From Undaria pinnatifida (Eukaryota > Sar > Phaeophyceae > Laminariales > Alariaceae): a DNA stretch of 64,000 nt. The translations under genes and the position numbers were made by a program. This document shows positions 56,001 through 64,000 of the stretch, piece by piece. The stretch is taken from assembly GCA_012845835.1 (NCBI GenBank), contig JABAKD010000023.1, positions 22,130,108-22,194,107 on the forward strand, in the 5' to 3' direction. How positions within the stretch are numbered: the first letter of the stretch is position 1; each line of letters opens with the position of its first letter. The notes under the pieces are model-generated. The model was not told the DNA's origin. It worked only from the letters and a program-made list of their open reading frames with translations, and did no database searches.

Positions 56001-58472
56001 TTTGAAGGGATACGAGAGAAGGAGGAAATATCCGGCGCGAGTAGCCTAGCCCAAGCTGCCATCGCTTCAGACGCACGAGTTTTCATACTCGAATGTTTGG
56101 GCAACCTTCTGCGAACGACAGTATGGAACGAGGAGATTCTCCCCGCTTTGGAACGAGAGTCATACATCGTGGACAAACCGGAGATACTAGCGAGCCAAGT
56201 AGGGATTCCGTGGAGGAGGAAACGGGCATTCGTAGTAGGAATCAAGGGAGGCCTTGCCACAAAAGGGAAGTTAGCCGTTTGGAAGCGGAGGTTGGAGAAG
56301 GTAAAGCAACCAGCTCAGGAATTAGGGGAATTTCTGGGACGAAGAGGCACATACTTCTTGAAAAGAGGTAATGGAGAGCGAGCGATTTACTCGTTCAACG
56401 AACCCATCATCTCTTTGAACCGTGCCCACATCATGGGGGAAGAGCCAACCGAAGGGTATATCGCACACCCAGCGGATGCGGCACGCCTTGAAGAAGCCGA
56501 AGAGTTGCACTTCAACGACTACGCCAAAATCACTACAGGGCAAGAGCACTACGTGATCCCGCAAACGGTTAGCCAAAGCGCAGCGGCAAACGTCATCGCA
56601 GATTTCACGTCTCCTCCAATGCTACGAGCAGTATTAGTTGAACTAGCTGTTCAAGGCTTACTGGGAAAATCGGTACCAGAGGTCGCGGAACTAGAAGGAT
56701 TGGCCTGCATGGTGTTTGAAGATTACCTCGCAGCATCGAAAGCCTTTGAGGTGACAAAAGCGGTCACGAGATCGCAGGCAAAGGCCACTTCCCAGGAACC
56801 GGAGGTTGTCTGGGAGGCAGAACCGCCGTTACCTGAGGAGGAGGAGATGGAGAATGCAAAGGCGCAGACGGTCACTACTACTGAATTACCAGTGGAAGTT
56901 GATCGCCCACGCAAACGCAGGGGTCAGAGAGAGCCCATCCCGAGACCGAAACGGCAACGTGATCCGTTGGAAGAATCACCAAAGGACACCAGCAGCCGTT
57001 CAAGCGGATCAGGGAAAGAGGCCAAGGGATCCCAGCGGTCAGAGCCATCCATATTGGAAAGGGTGACAGCTATTCTCCAGGATTTGCCACAGCTGATGCA
57101 GAGGCAGTGCGAAGATATGGTACTTGGCAGGATTCGGAAAGAACTCCAGGAAGCGGGAAACCGAGGATCAGGAGGTGGCGAATATGTGATGGATGATAAC
57201 GGCCTCTTGTGGATGGCACCTCGGGGAAAGATCCCACGACTTGCAGTTCCCCGATCGCTCGTTCCAGGGATTATGGCGCTGGCGCACAGCACCTATGGGC
57301 ATCCGGGGACGACACGAACTACAGCCTTGATTAGTCATCGGTACTGCTGGCCCACCCTCATCAAGGACGTTAGAGACTACGTCCTCTCGTGTGGGTGCAG
57401 ACGTCGCAAGCGGTCAGCGAGTCAACGGGTTGCTATGCTACCGTCGAGGTTTCTAGGACCCGGAGAAGTACTCGAAGTAAACATCCAGGACATGGGGGTG
57501 AAGTCAGACGCAGGCAACAAAGTTCTACTGGTAGCAGTTGACAAAGCCAGCAAGTTCTTGGTCGCCTTTCCACTCCCTACGAAAGAAGCAATCGGAGTAC
57601 CGAGGAAACTGCTCGAAGTGATGCTTACTTTTGGGCTACCGATGTATATTCGCAGTGATCCGGGATCCGAGTTCACGGCAGAGGTGATGCAACACTTATG
57701 TAAGTGGTTGAACGTGACCATCGCCTATGGGCTTGCCGATCATCCACGTGCACAGGGGACGGTGGAGAGATTGGGGAGGTGGCTACACGAAGCACTAAGA
57801 GAACTGTGCAAGACCTGGCCTCGCAGATGGGACGAATACGTACAACCGGCACTGTGGATCCATCGTACCACGCCGGACCTGCGCCTGCCGGGGAAGCCAA
57901 CTCCCTTCCGTCTTTTCTTCGGTCGTGATGCACGCACGCAACTTGATGCTACACACCCTGAGATAGATGGTGGTGATTTCAGAGGCGGGATGCACAGTTA
58001 CGTAGCCGACAAACGTCAAGCGTACAAGGAGGTACGGCATGTACGGATGGCTCTATCGAAAAGACATGAAGACAGGCTGAAAAGTCGTGAGAGTCGGAAT
58101 GCTGAAATCGGTCGGACCTCGGTAGGAACCCGTGTTGTTGTCGGAGATAAGGTGCTGGTGAAGGAGGCGGAGTCTGTGATGGCAAGGGAAGGGATACATC
58201 ATAAACTAGCCCACGAGCACTGGACCGGACCTTGGGAGGTGACTGAAGTTGTCTTGCCAGGACTCAGCTACATCGTCACGATGAATGGGCGAGGGATTCG
58301 CCGACGACGGGCGTCAGCATCGAATATCAAGATGTTCCACTTACGTCCGGACGACCTCCGTCACGACTTCGAAAGCGAATTTGCTCCCCTGGCATGGGGA
58401 GTTGACTTCGGACTGGCGGAGCCGTCGATTGTAGCGTCGCCTATGTATACCCTAATAGAAAAAAAGCTGTGA
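53071..58472 (+). pseudogene. Ty3/gypsy pol region (protease, RT, RNase H, methyltransferase-like, integrase), interrupted
   Basis: Domains in order: aspartic protease at about 53110-53400 (LVDTGA near the start, VLGAAFM near the end); reverse transcriptase at about 54250-55000 (FRGINALL, SSIDLASGFLQL and a WLDDIAI active-site motif); RNase H at about 55140-55530 (STDASEIGAGAV, DRECMAV, TDRSALTWL, then DAMSRLP); a C5-methyltransferase-like domain at about 55760-56660; a charged linker; integrase zinc finger at about 57280-57400 (H-x5-H ... C-x-C) and catalytic core at about 57480-57900 with the D, D, E residues in IQDMG, IRSDPGSEF and GTVERLG. The region is not one continuous frame; part of this may be the frame change that many elements use between gag-protease and pol, and part looks like decay, with about one or two breaks in total. 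Confidence 0.88.
55760..56660 (+). other. C5-cytosine DNA methyltransferase-like domain inside pol
   Basis: About 300 residues between RNase H and the integrase linker. The order of segments fits the C5-methyltransferase fold: a motif I-like VVMLDCGGGGSILASEGL followed by RGAVDQDWRALECIRANG (as in VVGAVEIDPWAAETYRAN of the family); a motif IV-like KPDVVVGDACRRFEG; a motif VI-like RVFILECLGNLLR; a motif VIII-like SQVGIPWRRKRAFVVG; and a motif X-like QSAAANVIADFTSPPMLRAV. Motif IV and others are diverged from classic enzymes, so activity is uncertain. Cytosine methyltransferases captured by LTR retrotransposons are known in some algae (charophytes, dinoflagellates). Confidence 0.7.
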
Positions 58473-58897
58473 TGGGTCAAGGCAACGCTTGGAAGTGGCG
58501 ATACAAGGGACGATTCGTGGATGGCACAGAGTCGCAGTGGCTGTCCGAAGAGGAGGCACGAGACAGCTTTACTCCTTTACAGCTGGACGTTTTCCATGCG
58601 CTGTGGGAAACGTATCACGGAGCGGAGTGCCGGGCAAGACCAACTTCGACGCTAACGCGGAAGGAAAGAGATGGGATCGACCGCGAACAAGCGTTGAAAC
58701 AACACCCCGTGGGGACCATGATCTGGAGGGAATTCGCGGACGCTGAAGGAAACAAGAAGCGTCACCTTTCAAAAGTCTCCGACTACAAGACACCGTACTG
58801 GCGGGTTCGGTACGCAGACGGAGATTGGGAGGAGCTCAACGAACGTGAAATCCTGAAAGGTGGGAGGACCGGAAACTCGCAATCCGGTTCCCCGTAA
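58472..58897 (+). CDS. Small 3' ORF with Tudor/chromo-like motif
   Basis: 141 residues, starting at an ATG that overlaps the pol stop in TGATG, which would suit reinitiation after pol. It contains WRYKGRFVDGTESQWLSEEE near the start and YWRVRYADGDWEELNEREI near the end, with HPVGTMIWREF between. The second segment matches the Y-x-V-x-Y-x-DGD-x-EEL pattern of small Tudor/chromo-like barrels often seen in stramenopile proteins. Chromovirus-type Ty3/gypsy elements carry a chromodomain fused to the integrase end to steer insertion; here a comparable module seems to be a separate ORF. The role is inferred from position. Confidence 0.6.
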   Translation: MGQGNAWKWRYKGRFVDGTESQWLSEEEARDSFTPLQLDVFHALWETYHGAECRARPTSTLTRKERDGIDREQALKQHPVGTMIWREFADAEGNKKRHLSKVSDYKTPYWRVRYADGDWEELNEREILKGGRTGNSQSGSP

Positions 58898-59267
58898 ACG
58901 TGGAACGTGAAGTGGAGGCGGATGGAGAAAGGGAGAAGACGTTGGCCGAAGATCGACCAGCGAGGAGGATCAAGGCCTCGGCCTACCCGGGTTAATGGGA
59001 AAAGCCGGGAAGTGGTGGATAAGAGGCTTTCAGCTGGTGCGCTTTATGAGAAATACTAGCAAGTCCAGCAGCACCGATCTGGGACCTAATGCGAAAAATG
59101 CGCGAGGCCCAGGGTCCCTACCCCCTGAGAGACGCCTATCCATGAAAATGTTAGACGCCACTTATTCGAGCCTTAGGGTAATCGAAACACGACAAAGTGT
59201 GGGAAAAGGCCCTCACTCTTACTCCAGTGTATCCGCAGCCCGGTTAGCACGGTATTCCTGAGCCGTG
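58898..59267 (+). other. Element 3' non-coding region
   Basis: Between the 3' ORF and the purine tract; no further frame of note. Confidence 0.5.
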
Positions 59268-59276
59268 CTGGGGGGG
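59268..59276 (+). other. Candidate polypurine tract
   Basis: A run of seven G at 59270-59276, directly in front of the 3' LTR, in the usual position for plus-strand priming. Confidence 0.6.
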
Positions 59277-59717
59277 TGTTGCGGCGGATTGACATGATTG
59301 CTACATGAAACCCCGTGGCGGAATGCTGACTACGTCTGTATAACGCCGATCAGTCTAGAAAGCGTGCCGCTCGGGCCTCAGTCCAAAAACACACAAAACC
59401 AAACGAGGGAAAAAGGAACGTGAACTTGATCTGACACGAGCGTGAGTGACTGCGAACCGAGCTTGAGTACAGCGATCGTTACCGTGAGGCATTGTTGGAG
59501 GTTTCATCCGGAGATCTGTTATATTGTACGAGCGCTTGGAAGAGGACTGCGTGAGACGAGACTGGTGTTTGCAGGCAGCTCTTGCAACAAGCAGACGGGA
59601 GGAATCAGCCTGAAGGTAGACACGGAGGAAACGAACTAGAAGCGGTGAGAGAGTTGGGACAAGGGATTGGAGACTTGGGTACGTGTGACTAAAATAGCTC
59701 TTCATCCGTTCGTTACA
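59277..59717 (+). repeat. 3' LTR
   Basis: 441 bp, TGTTGCGG to GTTACA, followed by GAAC, which repeats the 4 bases before the 5' LTR. Confidence 0.93.
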
Positions 59718-59721
59718 GAAC

Positions 59722-61420
59722 CTTCACAAGCCAGAAAACCAGGTAGGGTGTAGGGAAACACTCGTACAAAGCAGAAGAAAGAAAAACAAAGAAGCATACG
59801 AGGAAGCAAAGAGAAAGAAAGCAGGGCAAGGCAAAAAAAGAAGAAATGACAAGAAGGCAAGTCTTGATACCAATATTCGGGGTACTGGAGAATATATGCG
59901 ACGCATGCCTCTTTTTTGACAACAAAAAGGAAACGCAAGGGCGAAGGGAAGGTACCCAGAACATCAAGATGTGGGAACGAAACAAATGCCAAAACAGACC
60001 GAAGTAAAAACGTGGGCATGACTGACGAAAGGGAACGACAAGCCCTGAATCGGTACAACACAAGCCGGGTCGCCTGCCGCAATTGCAGCTGGTGGCACCC
60101 GCAGCTCATCCCCTGCGGCCGTAGCGCTGTCAAGACTGCTGCCCACCATTACTCCCGTAGCACGCCCTTGTTCGCTTTCATCTACCTCGATCGGTACGAT
60201 ATTCACTCATACCAACATCTATGCCCCTCGGCAATACTTCGTGTCGTCCCCCATCTGCTTTTGCCCATAGTACCACCATTGCTGAACCCCCTCAAAGAGC
60301 GCCAGCGCTCCATTGCAACCTGCCGCATCGTTTCGCCGAACGGGGGGAGGTTCGCAACAGCTCGTTTGCTTCCGTGAAGGGAGATTGCTGCTTGTAGGCT
60401 ACCATCCTTACCCAGCGCGCGTAGTACCTTTTCGATTGCGCAAGAAGATGCTGGTTTGAGTCGACTAGCAGCGACGGCTACAAGTGATGCTGGGATTACA
60501 GTCACCTAAGGAGGCATTGTGAAAAATGTTTGTTTCTATGCATATCTTGTACGAGCATTCGAGCACCGCGCCCCTCTCCTCCTCGTAAGAGAGCCTCGAT
60601 CTTTGTTCTCATTGTATGATCTGAAGCTTACAAGGCATCGCCCGCACCACGACAAAACTTTGTCAAGCCGTTCGAGCCTGAATCTACGAGAATGCCGACT
60701 AAGTGATTCAAGTGCAGGAGTGGTCGACGCGCACGTCCACCGCAATCACCATTATTAGTACTAGACTGCAGCGCCTTTGCTTCCGACGACGTTCGTCGAC
60801 GAAACGGGTGCTCCCCTGATCTGAAGCCCCATGTGATAATTCGCATGGTTCTCACGATATCATTCGCTAGTGTCGCCAGATCAATGAAGATCACCAGAGT
60901 CAGTTGAATGCGGGTGATGATCCCCGCAGCTACGTAAAGCAGAACGACCTAAGACAGCCTATAGGAACAGCTCCACCATGTCCCGCGAAAGCAGCCGCAG
61001 TGCAGATGGATTCCAAGCAGCGAACTTGTATACCTCAAATTTGTAGTGCGTTCCATGAACTGCCCGGTTCTGTGGATGCCAACCATCGCTCATCGCCTAA
61101 GAGATTTGCGTACGTAGAGGGAGAAAATCGAGCTTCAGCAATATACCAATGAAACACTAAGAAGGGCACTCTTCACGACGACCGTCAGTCAATAACGCCA
61201 ACGCACACATGATGCGTACCTCGTGCTGATAAGACCTTACCGTGGGAGCAAATGCGTGTGCTGTTCATGTACAAGTGCAAGCGCCCAAACCGAGGACGGG
61301 CGCGTCTACCAGGTGCCTTGACTACCATATAACTCGCATCCCACCAGGTACACTACAGTAGTTCTCTTACTAAGAACACGAGCCGCAAGAAGGGATAGTA
61401 ACTTCGGAATGGGTTGCACA
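59722..61420. other. No supported gene; possible decayed minus-strand coding
   Basis: 59750-59850 is purine rich (AAGAAAGAAAA type). Minus-strand frames at 60505-60203 (100 codons), 60206-59964 (80) and 60894-60628 (88) follow one another and have a protein-like composition, but I recognise no family and no consistent splice pattern. Confidence 0.35.
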
Positions 61421-62300
61421 TGAAATTAGTGCAGAACGCACCCTTTCCCAAATGAGACATCCAGGTTGGATCAGAGTTATTAATTTACGTGTGTCTGAAT
61501 ATCTACCAGGTACAACGGTATCATATCCCGTACATGATATTGTACAGGACACCTGCTGTTGTAATAAAAAACGCACACATAGACACGGGTTCAATTTCTT
61601 ATCAGCCCCCGGGGTTTTTACTTATGTGTCAATCCCAGCCTGGCTTTCTTCGCTCGTTTTCTCGGCAGGGGTTCTGTATTTTAGGTGTCCTACTGTTGTA
61701 TGGTACAGGTAAACGGGACATCAGCAAGAAACAGGGTAACCAGGTCGAGGATCGGCAGGCTTGCATTGACAGAAATACAAGAAATCCGGCAGCCGATACA
61801 CCGAGGTTGAAGGACTGCTGTAGAACGCACCCTCCCCAAAATAAGAAACCCAACCTAGGGCGGTTTTTCTGTTTCATTTCCAGGGTCTTGTACGGTATGT
61901 CCTGCAGTATTAAAAATATTTTAAGGACGTCAGCCGCGAGTGAGACGAATTTCGGGTCAATACTCATCTTTGCAAGCTGCGTTGTTGGTACTTGAATTAT
62001 ATTACGTTGGTGAGTTTTTTCGGGAGGGGTCCTATTCTTTTGTTTCAAAAGTACAGTCCATAGTCTAGACTATAGAGGTAACTAATATTACGGGAATCGG
62101 GATCTTCAGGACTGGGTCGCTCACAGCGCAGCGGGGAAATTCGACCCCCTCTGAAAACAGTACGTTAACTTCGCGCCCTCATAGCGCGCTCCCAGACGCA
62201 CGGCCAGGCTCGCGCCTTCGCAATGCGGCACCTGGTGGCCTAGCGAACAGAATGGCTCGTTGCGTGCGGTCTCGATTGTCCCTGCTGGGTTGGAATGTCG
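61421..62300. other. No supported gene
   Basis: GAACGCACCCT-CCCAAA-AG at 61434 and 61824 marks a short direct repeat. GTATCATATCCCGTACATGATATTGTAC at 61518 is partly palindromic. Frames of 86-168 codons lack domains. Confidence 0.4.
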
Positions 62301-62604
62301 TGAAAAGCGCGCCGAACCCCGCAGAACCGACGTCTTTCGTCTTTCGGCAGCAAACCTGCACTTTCATTTGCTTCCGATCGCAAAAAAGTGACAGTCCCGT
62401 TTTGCGGAGTATTGGCGTTGAGGTTGTGTGTTGTCAGCACAGAGAGGGGATGTGAAAAGCGCGCCGAACCCCGCAGAACCGACGTCTTTCGTCTTTCGGC
62501 AGCAAACCTGCACTTTCATTTGCTTCCGATCGCAAAAAAGTGACAGTCCCGTTTTGCGGAGTATTGGCGTTGAGGTTGTGTGTTGTCAGCACAGAGAGGG
62601 GATG
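62301..62604 (+). repeat. Two identical-looking 152 bp tandem units upstream of gene 2
   Basis: TGAAAAGCGCGCCGAACCCC begins at 62301 and 62453. The units read the same through GACGTCTTTCGTCTTTCGGC and GTTTTGCGGAGTATTGGCG to AGAGAGGGGATG. They end ~290 bp before the ATG of gene 2 and probably lie in its promoter or 5' untranslated region. Confidence 0.9.
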
Positions 62605-62891
62605 GGCACGCACACCCTCCAAAGCCGAACGTATACCGTCTATTTCACCTCTGGTGAGGTTTGTTGCACGCGCAGCTTTCACGTAGTAGGTCGATCGCGG
62701 GTAACGAGAGCAAGCGCAACCTCAACGATGCCGCTCAACGAAGCTGGGGTGTAGCTGCTGCTGCTGTGGGTTCTGGATCTTTACCAAAACTTCGACCAAA
62801 CTTCGTTTTAGTCGCCTCAGCACACCCGCCCGACGCGAACACGCGCACACGCACACAATTCAACACAGCAGCCGCTCCCCTCGCAGTAGAC
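62605..62891 (+). promoter_or_regulatory. Likely proximal promoter / 5' untranslated region of gene 2
   Basis: The sequence between the 152 bp units and the ATG. The upstream frame is open without interruption but has no domain; no TATA box was identified. The call rests on position only. Confidence 0.35.
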
Positions 62892-63957
62892 ATGAGTGCG
62901 CTGTCGAAGGCTTCGCCCCTGAAACGCAAGCCAGCTGAGAGTTCTAAATCCCCCTCCAAGCCCAAGACTACGCTGGAACCCGGCAACCCCCTGTGGTTTT
63001 GCCTCAACGCTCAAGACTGCCCCGAGGGGCGGCTCGGGGTCCGCACGAAAAAGGACGGCAAGCACTACACGACGTGCGACAAAAACGACTGGAGGGACCC
63101 GGAAACGTGCAAGGTGACGTGCTCGTTCCTCGCCCCCAGCAAGGATCACCCCCACAACTGCCACATCTGCCTGCAGGACGTCGGTGGCAAACCTTCCATC
63201 GGCATCCCAACGGACGAAGTCGACGACCGCGGGTACAAAGGTGAGCAGCAGAGTTTTGTTTGAATATTCAATCTAACCGCCCGTTCCGGCACGAGCGTGT
63301 GAGATAATCATCGTGGGCTGCCGCGCTCTCCGCTCGCTCGCCGCGCACGAACACCCGCCCCCCACCCAACAACTTTCCGTGTGAAGATGTGGCTGTCACG
63401 GGGCCATAGTTTAGGAGTCGTTTGTTGCTGCTTTTTGTGCGTACATGTAGCAACCGTGCATGTTGAAGTTGTGAGCGCGACCAGAATTGCCGTGACTGTT
63501 TTTTTGTGCTAAAGTTTGTGTACACAGCAGCAAAGAAAGCATGGAAACAGCAGTTCGATCCAGTCATGCTGCACCTCTTCAACCGCTTGACATGCCCAGG
63601 AATACGAAACAATGCCTTTCCGCCACCGCTCGCATCCTGTACGTTGTCACTCACAGAGCACGTGTTTGCACGTTTGCACCTTTAACCACGTGACATCTCC
63701 TGATACTTTTTGCTTTGTGCATGTCGCCCTGCCGCACTTTATTTTTTGCTCAAGTGTGGGAGAATTACTGCGCGGTGTTCTCCCTCTGCGCGGGAGCAAG
63801 GACCAAGGACGGCGGTACCTTCAAGAACGCCACCGCCGCTACCGGTGACATCGTCGGCGTAAGTGCATGCGTTCGTTCCAAAGTGTATCAAGTCGCTCGA
63901 TGTGTACGTTCCCGGCTGCCGCGTGTTAAAGATGATGTGTGTGTGTGTGTGTGTGTG

Positions 63958-64000
<43 letters not shown>
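62892..64000 (+). CDS. Gene 2: cysteine-rich putative zinc-binding protein (partial), paralogue of gene 1
   Basis: Exon 1 runs from ATG 62892 to 63240, with donor GTGAGC and a phase-1 intron, as in gene 1. A 104 bp exon at 63755-63858 (acceptor CTCAAG, donor GTAAGT) encodes WENYCAVFSLCAGARTKDGG and aligns with gene 1's 104 bp exon (WSNYHTVWKLCLGTRS). The predicted protein starts with a basic serine/proline/lysine-rich stretch (about 35 residues), then WFCLNAQDC, HYTTCDKND, ETCKVTC and HNCHIC, which fit one or two zinc-binding units, and ends exon 1 with PSIGIPTDEVDD, matching PSIGVPNEG in gene 1. No signal peptide; an intracellular, perhaps nuclear, role is a guess. The gene continues past the window edge. 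A possible extra exon (63531-63637) lies in intron 1 but has no counterpart in gene 1. Confidence 0.65.
63241..63754 (+). other. Gene 2 intron 1
   Basis: GTGAGC start and CTCAAG end. It contains an open stretch 63531-63637 bordered by an acceptor-like ACACAG and a donor-like GTACGT, which could be an alternative exon. Confidence 0.55.
63934..64000 (+). repeat. (TG)n microsatellite
   Basis: About 33 TG dinucleotides with one interruption, running to the window end, inside the next intron of gene 2. Confidence 0.95.

Larger units (their letters stand above)
47431..59717 (+). mobile_element. Ty3/gypsy-type LTR retrotransposon, 12.3 kb, young
   Basis: Two 441 bp direct LTRs bound the element, with a 4 bp target duplication GAAC (47427-47430 and 59718-59721). 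The order is LTR, primer-site-like sequence, small basic ORF, Gag-like ORF, pol region (protease, reverse transcriptase, RNase H, methyltransferase-like domain, integrase), small 3' ORF, purine tract, LTR. RNase H before integrase places it in the Ty3/gypsy order. The LTRs differ at about two positions, so insertion was recent. It is nearly whole; the pol region is not one open frame and seems to have about one or two breaks. At 12.3 kb it is much longer than the usual 5-8 kb, through a long leader and added domains. Confidence 0.92.

Noticed and set aside
63531-63637. Extra exon of gene 2
   Set aside because: It has plausible splice borders but no counterpart in gene 1, and joining exon 1 directly to the 104 bp exon gives the alignment seen in the paralogue. 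Left as a possible alternative exon only.

Overview
The window reads as nuclear DNA of a eukaryote, most likely an alga. A stramenopile such as a brown alga is my best guess, but nothing here proves it. Supporting signs are GT-AG spliced exons, a short TTAGGG-type telomere-like tract, tRNA-derived SINEs, hAT-like remnants, a large Ty3/gypsy LTR element, and very abundant AGC/GTA-rich and palindromic minisatellites. No bacterial-style gene layout, rRNA gene or intact tRNA gene is visible. Most of the open reading frames of 60 to 200 codons look like chance frames in repeats.

Layout. 1-22,700 is repeat-dominated: a ~300 bp tandem family, two arrays of a 42 bp palindromic minisatellite, a hAT transposase C-terminal remnant (3178-3540), several SINE and retroposon copies, two ~1.6-1.8 kb complex repeat units, a GGGTC-rich inverted-repeat element, a ~3 kb element with long terminal inverted repeats filled with TATCGATA/GTCGAC palindromes, and several copies of a repeat that starts with a TATA-like box. 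22,780-24,960 and 39,570-41,390 are two copies of one duplicated segment; comparing them shows two separate insertions. 25,000-33,170 holds local tandem duplications and no convincing gene.

Two host genes stand out. Gene 1 (about 33,758-36,283) and gene 2 (62,892 to beyond the window end) are paralogues encoding small cysteine-rich, probably zinc-binding proteins of unknown function. They share cysteine spacing, a phase-1 first intron and a homologous exon of exactly 104 bp. Each is preceded by a perfect or near-perfect tandem duplication (3 x 167 bp and 2 x 152 bp). Gene 1 shows one frame disruption and no visible ATG, so it may be decayed or mis-sequenced.

47,431-59,717 is a 12.3 kb Ty3/gypsy-type LTR retrotransposon with 441 bp LTRs that differ at about two positions and a 4 bp target duplication, so it is young. 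It carries a small basic ORF, a Gag-like protein with QQQPGFAG repeats and a CCCH finger, an interrupted pol region, and a small 3' ORF with a Tudor/chromo-like motif. The most striking feature of the window is a diverged C5-cytosine DNA methyltransferase-like domain inside pol, between RNase H and integrase (about 55,760-56,660).
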